NCBI RefSeq assembly: GCF_001039355.2
Contig: NW_019773958.1
Coordinates: 1,084,177-1,148,176 of the forward strand
Reading direction: 5' to 3'
DNA: 64,000 nucleotides
Source of the DNA: Lingula anatina
Taxonomy: Eukaryota > Brachiopoda > Lingulata > Lingulida > Lingulidae
A model generated the notes under the pieces. That model ran no database searches, was not told where the DNA came from, and was given only the letters and a program-made list of their open reading frames with translations. Numbering within the stretch: the first letter of the stretch is position 1; each line of letters begins with the position of its first letter. The position numbers and the translations under genes are program-made. This document shows, piece after piece, positions 1-10,339 of the stretch.

Positions 1-214
1 GAGTTCTACAATGCAAATCATGAAGGATGGAGTATTAATCATCAAAGGGTATGGCAATGCTGGGGATTGTGGCTGTGATTATGCCACCCTCAGTAATAGC
101 ATAATCCTCCAGCTACAGGCGAGAGAGAAGGTTTGGGTAGAGGCAAATGAAGGAGGGGTGTATGGTCACTCAACCAACCCCCATGCATCTTTTAGTGGAT
201 ATCTTATTTTTTAA
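1..214 (+). CDS. C1q-domain protein, head type B (3' end only)
   Basis: This is the C-terminal part of a secreted C1q-like globular head, cut by the window edge. Reading from base 2 gives SSTMQIMKDG and runs to a TAA at 212-214. The C1q signatures visible are the late beta strands, a VWVEA strand, the GGVYG turn and the terminal SFSGYLIF strand. It carries a CGC pair (GDCGCDYATLSN) that type A heads lack. It is nearly identical to the exon ending at 2710 (DYATLSNSI here, AHATLSNSV there), so the two may be alleles or recent duplicates. C1q-domain proteins act as soluble lectin-like pattern recognition molecules in invertebrates; that role is inferred from the family. Confidence 0.85.
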   Translation, partial: SSTMQIMKDGVLIIKGYGNAGDCGCDYATLSNSIILQLQAREKVWVEANEGGVYGHSTNPHASFSGYLIF

Positions 215-1151
215 ACAAGGCAGCAAAGCTGTGATTATAAATGAATATTCAAACATTTAAATGGCAAAACTGATAGAAAATGATGAAAAAAAAAGTGCAC
301 AAAATGTTTGTCAATTAGATGAAGTATCACTTAATCATGGTTCCTATCACAACATTATGAACAAATTCCTGGAGATTCATTGACTTTTGAGCCTCTAATT
401 CAAGTACATGTACAGTACAGGGTGACCTTCTACTGTACCATGTATAAGTGGACATGACAAAGAAAAAATAATTTTTCACCAACAGTATAAAATTTGTATC
501 TTGATGAACTACAATTAGTGAACTAAAACAAAACCAGAAAAAGATTAAATTGATGATGTTCTAAATGGGTTTCTCCCCTTCTGTGAATTATTGTGTTTAT
601 TATGTGTAAAAATAAAGATGAATATAAAATAATGTTTTAAGAAATTGCTACTGACAAACACAGCAGGCACAATTATTTAATTATTAATATTAAAAAGAGT
701 GGGCTGAGGATCAGCAGGAGTCTTACACTGCAACATTATCTTATGAGATAAAAGCTGTTATTATGCATTAATATACTTTTATTACATTAAACAGCAATGC
801 TTAATTATTATCAAAACTGACCAGTAAACAAATTCCTTCAATAAATTGCTCCACAATTAGCATTCATATGAACCTTTTGTTGATTAATGATGCCATAATG
901 TTGCTTGCTTTTTATTAGTTTCATAGAGTGAATTAAAAATATACTCCCTCATCCCCAATCAAACAACAAGGTCCCTTTTCATAACTTACTAGTAAAGATA
1001 AATCAAACTTCTATCTACCATCCAACCAGAGATATAGTTATCTCATTAATGTTTACAAATTGAAAAGTAAAGCTCCTGTTCGGGGGTTGCAGCACACTTT
1101 GATTCACAACTGCAGCTTGTTAGAGAAACCACACTATCTGAACTGTTCAAC
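215..1151. other. Intergenic, 3' flank of type B and promoter of type A1
   Basis: No coding exon seen. An AATAAA at 611-616 is a plausible polyadenylation signal for the type B gene. The last 100 bases before the A1 start (about 1050-1150) are nearly the same in front of A2 and more loosely so in front of A3, so the proximal promoter was copied with the genes. The rest is AT-rich and matches 2711-3648 almost base for base. Confidence 0.6.
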
Positions 1152-2108
1152 ATGGTACGACTCTCAAGCATGAGCAGCCAGCTGTGGCTACTGTGTCTGT
1201 TTCTTGTATTTATCCAGACTCGGGCACAAATTCCTCCTAACAAGCTTCCTGGAGATACTAACAAAATACTCACAGTGAATAACAGCCAGTGTATTCAGTG
1301 TCCCCAGGGTCCCAAGGGATATGCAGGTGATAACGGCCCCCAGGGGATACAAGGACCAAAAGGACAGAAAGGAGAGAAAGGATATGTCACAACAATAACC
1401 AGTATGTTTATTATTCAACTTTCTGACTTACTGCATTTATAAATTTATAATATAATCTTTTCTTAATGCTACATTATTTTGGCATGTTAAAAAATTTATT
1501 AAATAATGAATGTAAAATAATGCACATTTATATGGTACTTTAAAGAAATTAAAGAATGCCATTCAAATCAATAAATGAGTTAAACAGAAAATGAAGTTGT
1601 TTTTGAAGGTTATTTACAGTTACTAAGTTACTCAGGATTTAAATAACACCCAACTGATACATTATATCTAATTGCAGAATACGTATCCCCACCAAAGATT
1701 GCATTTACTGCCAAACTAACAAAGTACCACCCAGATACTGCATCACTTCATACTGTGAGATTTGACTCAATTGTCACCAACTTTGGAAACGGTTTCAGCA
1801 TATACACAGGTATATTTACAGTTCCAGTGGCCGGCACATACTTTTTCATTTTTCACGGATTAACAAACTCCGACAAAAGTTCCCACATGGAGCTTGTCAA
1901 AAATGGAGAACAGATCACCAGTGGGTATGGGAATTCTGCTCAGGGCTCTGGAAAATTTGCCACAATAAGCAACAGTGCCATCCTTGAGGTCAAACTTGGA
2001 GATAAAGTGTGGGTGCAAGCTAGTGGCGGAGGAGTCTATGGTTATCAAAAGGCTCCTCATGCAAGTTTCAGTGGTTATCTCATCTATGCCAATGAAGACA
2101 TTTCATGA
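1152..2108 (+). CDS. Secreted collagen-stalk C1q protein A1
   Basis: Two exons, 1152-1401 and 1678-2108, joined by a phase-1 intron (donor gtatgt, acceptor attgcag), give 226 residues. Residues 1-25 are a signal peptide (hydrophobic WLLCLFLVFIQ, cleavage likely after TRA). A linker with CIQC follows; its two cysteines could link chains. Then come about eight Gly-X-Y triplets (GPKGYAGDNGPQGIQGPKGQ and onward) and a C1q head of about 140 residues with TGIFTVP, GTYFFIFHG and SFSGYLIY. This is the trimeric C1q/TNF fold, expected to be secreted and to bind ligands or microbes; ligand unknown. The head lacks the CxC pair of types B and C. The stalk is very short compared with vertebrate C1q (about 80 residues). 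Confidence 0.9.
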
Positions 2109-2306
2109 GTGGTAACAAAAAAATAGTTTTAAAATAGTGCCATGTTAAGCACTGGGATCTATATGACTGAACTTAATGGTTTTCTTAATAACACCAACGT
2201 CTCGAAATTTTAAATGTACTTTGATTTTTCACTAAATTCTTTTATGTTTAAATTAAAAATTAACAAGGCNCCCCATTGGAAAAATATGCTACTCTTGCTA
2301 TTTCAG
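2109..2306. other. 3' flank of A1 with assembly gap at 2270
   Basis: About 160 bases of A1 3' flank, matching 4600-4760 after A2, run into a single N at 2270. The sequence after the N jumps to the intron end of a type B gene (acceptor cttgctatttcag at 2294-2306). The first exon of that B gene is therefore missing in the gap. Confidence 0.8.
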
Positions 2307-2710
2307 CAAACAAAAATGTTGCCTTTTCTGCTAAGCTGACCCAGGTCCATCACGAAACAAAACCAATGGTTACAGTGAAGTTTGACACCATAATTACCAA
2401 TACAGGCAATGGCTATAACAGTAAAACTGGAATCTTTACTGCTCCGACTAATGGGACTTACTTCTTCTCCTTCCATGCTGTCACAAATCCTGCCAAGAGT
2501 TCTACAATGCAAATCATGAAGGATGGAGTATTAATCATCAAAGGGTACGGCAATGCTGGAGATTGTGGCTGTGCTCATGCCACCCTCAGTAATAGCGTAA
2601 TCCTTCAGCTACAGGCGAGAGAGAAGGTGTGGGTGGAGGCAAATGAAGGAGGGGTGTATGGTCACTCAACCAACCCTCATGCATCTTTTAGTGGATATCT
2701 AATTTTTTAA
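2307..2710 (+). CDS. C1q-domain protein, head type B (last exon only)
   Basis: This exon starts after the acceptor ctatttcag in the same phase 1 as the neighbouring C1q genes and ends at TAA 2708-2710. It encodes a complete C1q head of about 134 residues: NVAFSAKL, FDTIITNTGNGY, KTGIFTAP, GTYFFSFHAV, the CGC pair, VWVEANEGGVYG and SFSGYLIF. The signal/collagen exon is not in the window and probably lies in the gap at 2270. Reading back to an in-frame Met at 2276 would go through the intron and should not be used as the start. AATAAA at 3112-3117 is a candidate polyadenylation signal. Confidence 0.85.
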
Positions 2711-3648
2711 ACAAAGCAGCAAAGCTGTCTTTACAAATGAATAGTCAGACATTTAAATGGCAAAACGGACAGAAAATGATGAAAAAAATGAAAGTGTACA
2801 AAATGTTCGTCAATTCAGATGAAGTATCACTTAATCATGGTTCCTATCACAACATTATGAACAAATTCCTGGAGATTCATTGACTTTTGAGCCTCTAATT
2901 CAAGTACATGTACAGTACAGGGTGACCTTCTACTGTACTATGTATAAGTGAACATGACAAAGAAAAAATAATTTTTCACCTACAAGTATAAAATTTGTAT
3001 CTTGATGAACTACAATTAGTGAACTAAAACAAAACCAGAAAAAGATTAAATTGATGATGTTCTAAATGGGTTTCTCCCCTTCTGTGAATTATTGTGTTTA
3101 TTATGTGTAGAAATAAAGATGAATTTGAAATAATGTTTTAACCAATTGCTACTGACAAACACAGCAGGCACAATTATTTAATTATTAATATTAAAAAGAG
3201 TGGGCTGAGGATCAGCCTGAGTCTTACACTGCAACATTATCTTATGAGATAAAAGCTATTATTATGTATTAATGTACTTTTATTACATTAAACAGCAATG
3301 CTTAATTATTATCAAAATTGACCAGTCAACAAATTCCTACAATAAATTGCTCCACAATTAGCACTCATATGAACCTTTTGTTGATTAATGATGCCATAAT
3401 GTTGCTTGCTTTTAATTAGTTTCATAGAGTGAATTAAAAATATACTCCCTCATCCCCAATCAAACAACAAGGTCCCTTTTCATAACTTAAAGATCAATCA
3501 AACTTCTATCTACCATCCAACCAGAGATATAGTTATCTCATTAATGTTTACAAATTGAAAAGTAAAGCTCCTGTTCGGGGGTTGCAGCACACTTTGATTC
3601 ACAACTGCAGATAGTCAAAGAAACCACGCTCTATCTGAACTGTTCAAC
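2711..3648. other. Intergenic, copy of 215-1151
   Basis: No coding exon. It is nearly collinear with 215-1151, with small indels and substitutions. It includes the type B polyadenylation signal and the type A proximal promoter. Confidence 0.6.
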
Positions 3649-4599
3649 ATGGTGCGACTCTCAAGCATGAGCAGCCAGCTGTGGCTACTGTGTCTGTTTC
3701 TTGTATTTATTCAGACACGGGCACAAATTCCTCCTAACAAGCTTCCTGGAGATACTAACAAGATACCCACGGTGAATAACAGCCAGTGTATTCAGTGTCC
3801 CCAGGGTCCCCAGGGTCCCAGGGGATATGCAGGCGATAACGGCCCCCAGGGGATACAAGGACCAAAGGGACAGAAAGGAGAGAGAGGATATGTCACAACA
3901 ATAACCAGTATGTTTATGATTCAACTTTCTGACTTACTGCATTCATTAATAATATAATCTTTTCTTAATGCTACATTATTTTGGCATGTTAAAAAATTTA
4001 TTAAATAATGAATGTAAAATAATGCCCATTTAGAAAGAAATTATAGAATGCCATTCAAATCAATAAATGAATTGGGCAAAAAATGAAGTTGGTTTTGAAA
4101 GTTTTTTAGAGTATTAAGTTACTCAGGATTTATATAATAGCTAACTGATACATTATATCTAATTGCAGAATATGCATCCCCACCAAAGATTGCATTTACT
4201 GCCAAACTGACTAAACACCACCCAGATACCACTACACTGCATACTGTGAGATATGACACAGTTGTCACCAATTTCGGGGACGGTTTCAACAAATACACAG
4301 GTATATTTTCTGTCCCAATGGCTGGAACATACTTTTTCATTTTTCACGGATTAACAAACTCCAACAAAAGTTCCCACATGGAGCTTGTGAAAAATGGAGA
4401 ACAGATCACCAGTGGGTATGGGAATTCTGCTCAGGGCTCTGGAAAATTTGCCACGATAAGCAACAGTGCCATCCTTGAGGTCAGACGTGGAGATAAGATG
4501 TGGGTGCAAGCTAGTGGCGGAGGAGTCTATGGTTATCAAAAGGCTCCTCATGCAAGTTTCAGTGGTTATCTCATCTATGCCAATGAAGACATTTCATGA
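3649..4599 (+). CDS. Secreted collagen-stalk C1q protein A2
   Basis: Exons 3649-3907 and 4169-4599 with a phase-1 intron give 229 residues. The architecture is as in A1: signal peptide (1-25), linker with CIQC, about nine Gly-X-Y triplets, C1q head. It differs from A1 by one extra collagen triplet (CPQGPQGPRGY against CPQGPKGY, a 9-base in-frame change) and by scattered head substitutions such as FGDGFNKYTGIFSVP and RRGDKMWVQ. Spacing to the upstream B exon equals that of A1 to its B exon, so A1 and A2 may be two alleles. The start is the first ATG of the signal peptide; a second Met at residue 7 is possible but weaker. Confidence 0.9.
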
Positions 4600-5114
4600 G
4601 TGGTAACAAAAAATAGTTTTAAAATAGTGCCATGTTAAGCACTGGGATCTATATGACTGAACTTAATGGTTTTCTTAATAACACTAACGTCTCGAAATTT
4701 CAAATGTACTTTGATTTTTCAGTAAATTCTTTTATGTTTAAATTAAAAATTAAAAATGGTTTCAATCTAAATATCTTGTTATTGATACCAGTGTGGTATA
4801 TTCCACCACTCAACCTGATTTGACAATCAAAATATAAAATGACTAAATTTTGACAATCAAGTTATTTTTCGGAATTTTAAAATGACTTCATCTCTGTTGT
4901 TAGAATAACATAACCAGATATATACATACACAAACCTATTGCTTGACCAAAAATGATGGAAATGGAAAAATGTAAAAAAGGTTTCAATATTCAAAAGTAA
5001 TAAATACTTCTTTTAAGTAATCTGCCATTTATTGACCTGCATTATCTTGTTCCACAGTTGACGTAGCAGCAAAAGCCATGTTGATCAGAGGTGAATTAAT
5101 ACAATTAATTTATA
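4600..5114. other. 3' flank of A2
   Basis: No gene seen. Most of it matches the 3' flank of A3 (about 7015-7480). The match ends abruptly near 5110, where the relic of a type B exon begins. Confidence 0.6.
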
Positions 5115-5238
5115 CAGTAATAGCGTAATCCTTCAGCTAGAGGCGAGAGAGAAGGTTTGGGTCGAGACGAATGAAGGAGGGGTGTATGGTCACTCAACCA
5201 CCATCATGCATCTTTTAGTGGATATCTAATTTTTTAAA
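5115..5238 (+). pseudogene. Relic of a type B C1q exon
   Basis: The stretch aligns to the last about 125 bases of the type B exon (2586-2710): SNSVILQL, then EGGVYGHS. There is no upstream part of the head, and a one-base deletion near 5200 (caaccaccatcat for caaccaaccctcat) shifts the frame, so the terminal SFSGYLIF strand is lost. It is joined directly to A2 flank on the left and keeps type B 3' flank on the right to about 5480. This fits unequal crossing-over within the cluster. Confidence 0.85.
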
Positions 5239-6053
5239 ACAAGGCAGCAAAGCTGTCATTACAAAGGTATAGTTTGACATATAGATGGCAAAACTGACAG
5301 AAAATGATGAAAAAAAAATGAAAGTGCACGAAATGTTCGTCAATTCAGATGAAGTATTACTTAATCATGGTTCCTCTAGCAATATTATTAACAACTTCCT
5401 GGAGATTCATTGACTTTTGAGCCTCTAATTCACGTACATGTACAGTACAGGGTGAGCTTCTACTGTACCATGTATAAGCGGACTAGCATTCAACATGTAA
5501 ACCTATTGTTGATTAATAATTATATAATGTTGTTTGCTTTAAATCAGTTTCAAAGTGTGAATACACCCCCTCCTCCCCAACCAAACAACAAGGTCCTTTT
5601 TCATAAGATAAGGCTTCGTTCACATGCAATGTCTATTTTCTAAATTCTATTTTCTATTTGCGGTATGTCTTATGATCACGGTCTGTGGTCTGAATATCCC
5701 GCGGCGTAATTACTGGCAGCGCGAGCCAGTTACTATAAGTTACTATAAGTAACTGGCTCGCGCTGCCAGTAATTACGCGGCGGGATATTCAGGGCACAGA
5801 CCGTGATCATAAGATACTGCAAATAGAAAATAGAAATTAGAAAATAGACATTGCATGTGAACGAAGCCTAAGTCTAACTTTTTTCCATCACCCAACCTAG
5901 TTTACATAAAAAATGATCAACCAGAGATATATTTCATCTTATCTCATTAATATTTAACAAAACGACAAAATATAGTTCCTGTTAGGGGTGGTTGCAGCAC
6001 ACTTCACAACTGCAGCTTGTTAAAGAAACCACACTCCATCTGAACTGTTCAAC
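5239..6053. other. Fused B and A flanks upstream of A3
   Basis: Type B 3' flank (to about 5480) is joined to type A upstream flank (from about 5485), skipping about 400 bases present at 2960-3360. The MITE described separately interrupts it. The A3 proximal promoter, with the conserved ggttgcagcacact, ends the stretch. No coding sequence. Confidence 0.55.
5612..5868. mobile_element. Palindromic MITE, PIF/Harbinger-like
   Basis: A 257-bp near-perfect inverted repeat. The arms begin GGCTTCGTTCACATGCAATG and match almost base for base over more than 100 bp, closing on a small centre that contains ctataagttactataag. It is flanked by TAA on both sides (5609-5611 and 5869-5871), as expected for the 3-bp TWA target duplication of PIF/Harbinger elements. 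The equivalent flanks of A1 and A2 lack it, so the empty site can be seen in the same window. It has no coding capacity and is non-autonomous. Superfamily assignment is an inference from target site and TIR. Confidence 0.85.
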
Positions 6054-6995
6054 ATGGTGCGACTCTCAAGCATGAGCAGCCAGCTGTGGCTACTGTGTCT
6101 ATTTCTTGTATTTATCCAGACTCAGGCACAAATTCCTCCTAACAAGCTGCCTGGAGATACTAACAAGATACCCACAGTGAATAACAACCAGTGTATTGAG
6201 TGTCCCCAGGGTCCCCAGGGTCCTCAGGGATATCCAGGCGATCCCGGTCTCACTGGGAAGCAAGGACCAAAGGGAGAGAAAGGAGAGAGAGGATATGGCA
6301 CAACAGTTACTACCAGTATGTTTATGATTCAACTTTCCAACTTACTGCATTTATAAATAATATAATCTTTTCTTAATGCTACATTATTTTGGCAAATTTT
6401 AAATGATGAATGTAAAATTTAATGCACATTTATATGGTACTTTAAAGAAATTAAAGGATGCCATATAAATCAATAAATGAGTTAAACAGAAAATGAAGTT
6501 GTTTTTGAAGGTTATTTACAGTTACTAAGTTACTCAGGATTTAAATAACACCCAACTGATACATTATATCTAATTGCAGAATACGTATCCCCACCAAAGA
6601 TTGCATTTACTGCCAAACTAACCAAGTACCACCCAACTACTACTTCACTTCATACTGTGAGATTTGACACAATTGTCACTAACTTTGGAAACGGTTTCAG
6701 CATATACACAGGTATATTTACAGTTCCAATGGCCGGCACATACTTTTTCATTTTTCACGGATTAACAAACTCTGACAAAAGTTCCCACATGGAGCTTGTC
6801 AAGAATGGAAAACTGATCACCAGTGGGTATGGGAATTCTGCTCAGGGCTCTGGAAAATTTGCCACTATAAGCAGCAGTGCCATCCTTGAGGTCAAACTTG
6901 GAGATAAAGTGTGGGTGCAAGTTAGTGGCGGAGGAGTCTATGGTGCTCAACACGCCCCTCACGCAAGCTTCAGTGGTTATCTCATTTATACCTAA
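6054..6995 (+). CDS. Secreted collagen-stalk C1q protein A3
   Basis: Exons 6054-6315 and 6580-6995 with a phase-1 intron give 225 residues. The signal peptide matches A1/A2. The collagen stalk differs (CIEC linker, then GPQGYPGDPGLTGKQGPKGE and onward, about nine triplets). The head is close to A1 but ends earlier, at SFSGYLIYT, without the ANEDIS tail. The divergence is larger than between A1 and A2, so this is a true paralogue and not an allele. Predicted secreted C1q-family recognition protein; ligand unknown. Confidence 0.9.
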
Positions 6996-8089
6996 TGCAG
7001 ACATTTCATGAGAAATAGTTTTAAAATAGTGCCATGTAAAGCAATGAGACTTCATGTATGAACTTAATATTTTCTTAATTAAATACTTAAAATTTCAAAT
7101 GTACTTTAATTTTTCAGTAAGTTCTTTTATGTTTATGGTTTCAATCTAAAGATTTTGTAACCAACACCAGTGTAGTATCTTTCACCATCTCAACCTGATT
7201 TGACAATCAAATTACAAAATGACTAATTTTTGAGTTATTTTTCAGAATTTTAAAATGACTTCATCTCTGTTGTTGGAATAACATAACCAGATTTATATAT
7301 ACGCCACAAACTTATTGCTTGACTGAAAAATGATGAAAATGGAAAAATGTAAAATAGGTTTCAATATTCAAAGGTAATAAATACTTCTTTTAAGTAATCT
7401 GTCATTTATTGACCTGCATTATCTCGTTCCACAGTTGACGTAGCAACAAAAGCCATGTTGATCAGAGGCGAATTAATATAATGGTATAGGTAATACAATG
7501 CCAAATAAACACCATCATAAAAAGCATTTTTCTTAAATGTTTTGTTGTTTCTTTTAACATTAATTACTTCTTTTACCAAATGCATATGTGTTAGTCCATC
7601 CTAAATTTGTACATAAAAGTACCAGTCAATGTATTAACTGCTTTTGAATTTCAATCTAAATCTAATAAATTGATTCTGCTACTGTAAAGTTAAATGCACC
7701 GGGCCCTGTAGGGGGGAAGACATGTCTGTCCCTGAAACAGATAGTTGCCCACAGTCTGGATAAGGTAATCTCAGGGCAGCAAACAAAAAGGTTATCTGAC
7801 TGTAGTTTATTTAGTAACCAGTAAGTCCTCAATCGGGATCAAAGCTGGGTCACTTGTTGTAGAATTAAGATACTAATTATAAAACACCGACACTGATAAA
7901 CTAACTGCAACAAGACAAAAACACTGTTGTGACATGGTGATATTTTTGCAAACCCATGTCCACAAGCACATTTTTTTTTCACTATGTATTTACACTTAAC
8001 TAGCAAATTAAAGAAGAACATCACATAACAAGAACTTGTTATTTGACATTATTCATAACTCATCCCTAAAACATCCATACAATGTGATG
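6996..8089. other. Intergenic, nothing recognised
   Basis: The first about 490 bases match the A2 3' flank. The rest, from about 7490, is unique AT-rich sequence. I checked the minus strand for the missing ABHD16A hydrolase exons and found none. Confidence 0.5.
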
Positions 8090-8549
8090 AAAAGAAGATA
8101 AAAAAGAAGGTGATAAGATTAATCATGGTGTGAGTTAGTGACAAATTTAATTTGAATGTAACAAAATTTGTCTTGACAGGCTGACAGTATTTTAATATAT
8201 AAAAGATTAATGTTCACATCATCTTATAACCTGTACTCTCACTGTCAACTTGACCCTATAACAGAGGCATGAGGTGAAAAATGCAGACATAGTGAGGAAC
8301 CTAATCAACACCATTTCAGAAAAGAAGATAAAAAAGAAGGTGATAAGATTAATCATGGTGTGAGTTAGTGACAAATTTAATTTGAATGTAACAAAATTTG
8401 TCTTGACAGGCTGACAGTATTTTAATATATAAAAGATTAATGTTCACATCATCTTATAACCTGTACTCTCACTGTCAACTTGACCCTATAACAGAGGCAT
8501 GAGGTGAAAAATGCAGACATAGTGAGGAACCTAATCAACACCATTTCAT
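8090..8549 (+). repeat. Two apparently identical 230-bp tandem copies
   Basis: Bases 8090-8319 and 8320-8549 are direct repeats with no difference that I can see, starting aaaagaagataaaaaagaag and ending at the shared ccatttca. The second copy ends 71 bases before the start codon of the next C1q gene, so the duplicated block is its proximal promoter or 5' UTR. Absence of divergence means a very recent event or an assembly slip. Confidence 0.9.
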
Positions 8550-8620
8550 TTTAAAACCAAGCCAATATCAAGTCATCACCTCAAACATTGGGGGAAAGAC
8601 AGGAACACTTAACACAAACA

Positions 8621-9575
8621 ATGGGGAATCGTGCTCTGTTAGCAGAGTATTCTGTAATGGTCTTTCTGGTCATTTTGGGCCATTCCCAACTAGTCACTAG
8701 TCAGTTGGCATCTCAGGGTCCCCAGGGGGTGGCTGGTCCTCCGGGACCCCAGGGACCCCCAGGGACCCCAGGAATTCCAGGCACCCCAGGATTACCTGGT
8801 TATCCAGCATTTCAATGCAACCAAGTGACTTCAGAGAGAGCTACATCGTCAGGTAGGGACACCCTCAAGTTTCTGACATTTTCATAAGTCTTACTTTCAA
8901 ATTGGTTTAAAAAATTCCAATCTAAGTCAGTAAAATGTCCAAAGATGAATATCAGCAAAATAATTGCACGAATGTTAAATTTTGTGAGACCAGCTTCTTA
9001 CGTAACTCACAAACAAATTATCAACCAATTCCAGTATTAACAAATGCAAATGCTTTTGGGTTATAGAATAGTACTGTTTATAAAATCAAGTAAAGACCAT
9101 CTACTACTTAATATGTTCTCCTACTTACTTCCATAACACAATGCATAATTTCAAATTAGGTGTAACTCCCCTTCAGACAGCCTTTACAGTCAAGCTCACA
9201 AAGCACCATCAAGCTACCACATCACCAACAATAGTCATATTTGACTACAGTATAACTAACCTGGGCAACAACTATGACACCAACACTGGAGTGTTCACTG
9301 CCCCGAGGAAAGGCACTTACTTCTTTAGTATCCACACCCTAACTAATACCAACCAAAATGTGGACCTCTGGATTGAGAAGAATGGGGTCAGAGTTGTTAC
9401 CAGTTACGGGAACTCTGGACAGTGTGCCTGTGCCTTTGTCAGTCTGGGGAACAGCGTCACGCTGCAGCTGATAGCCGGAGACAAAATAACAGTCAAGGCG
9501 ACAGGTGGGGAAATCAATGGTGATTCAAACCATTCACATTCTACTTTTACTGGATATCTCATTTACTCTGGTTAA
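8621..9575 (+). CDS. Secreted collagen-stalk C1q protein, head type C
   Basis: Exons 8621-8852 and 9160-9575, phase-1 intron (donor ag|gtaggg, acceptor caaattag), 215 residues. The signal peptide holds a hydrophobic VMVFLVILG core, with cleavage near residue 25. Ten uninterrupted Gly-X-Y triplets follow (GPQGVAGPPGPQGPPGTPGI and onward), rich in Pro at Y positions, so a stable triple helix is likely. The C1q head has FTVKLTKHH, FDYSITNLGNNYDTNTGVFT, GTYFFSIHTL, a CAC pair (GQCACAFVSLGN) and STFTGYLIYS. The ATG at 8621 is chosen because the longer frame upstream has no ATG. AATAAA at 9819-9824 is a likely polyadenylation signal. The gene converges on ABHD16A. Confidence 0.88.
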
Positions 9576-9818
9576 GACTCAATGCCACCATTGCCTACAG
9601 ACTTGCTTAATTTTATCAAAGTCAGTTCCATGTCCAAGAAGTGGGCTACTTGTTGTAATGGGCAATCTATCAAATGTATTAGCTTTCTGACACTTTTTAA
9701 TTTTTGCTAAATCAAGAAATTATGCAAAGCTTCAACAGTACTTCTCCTCTTTCAATGTCCTAAGGACCCTGATCCTTCAAGATGTTTTTCCACACCACAG
9801 TACCACATATAGCTGGTC

Positions 9819-9824
9819 AATAAA
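9819..9824 (+). terminator. Polyadenylation signal of C1q type C
   Basis: AATAAA lies 244 bases after the stop codon at 9575 and is conserved at 13037-13042 in the second copy. It sits about 230 bases from the last visible exon of the convergent ABHD16A fragment. Confidence 0.5.
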
Positions 9825-10051
9825 TTCAAATAATATAAATATGAAATAATTTTTTCAAAGCAATACTTTGTTAGTAACACTTTTAACATCCGATTCAGAA
9901 GTTTTAGAAACTTCATTGGCCTAGTATTGAAAAGTATATTTCAGTGAGTAACAAAAATGATAAATCGTGAAATTTTTAAGTGAAATATTAGAGTGAGAGA
10001 GATGTTTGACAATTTTAAGTAATCAACCAAGCTGTCACAGTTTTTACTTAC

Positions 10052-10283
10052 AAACCAAAGTGTTCATCAAAGACGTGGCACCTGGATACATCATTCTTCT
10101 TCCAAATGTGTGTGCTACCACATAGCTGAAAACACCATTAACTCAACTGAATGTAACAAAGACTGCATTGTACGGTCAGTTACAGTGACAATTTTTTTCC
10201 TAACAACAGGTAATAAATTAATTTTACATTCAAATTGCATTGTATTAGGATAATATTAAGCAAGTGACTTGGCTGGATCCCAG

Positions 10284-10339
<56 letters not shown>

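Noticed and set aside
2307-2710. Type B exon as an alternative second exon of A1 (one stalk, two heads)
   Set aside because: The phase fits, but the B exon after A1 is placed there by the gap rewind at 2270, and the next B copy is a broken relic. True adjacency is not supported.
9575-9690. Minus-strand open stretch in the C1q type C 3' UTR as the next ABHD16A exon
   Set aside because: It has an acceptor-like start but no similarity to the ABHD16A region that should follow, and it is short.
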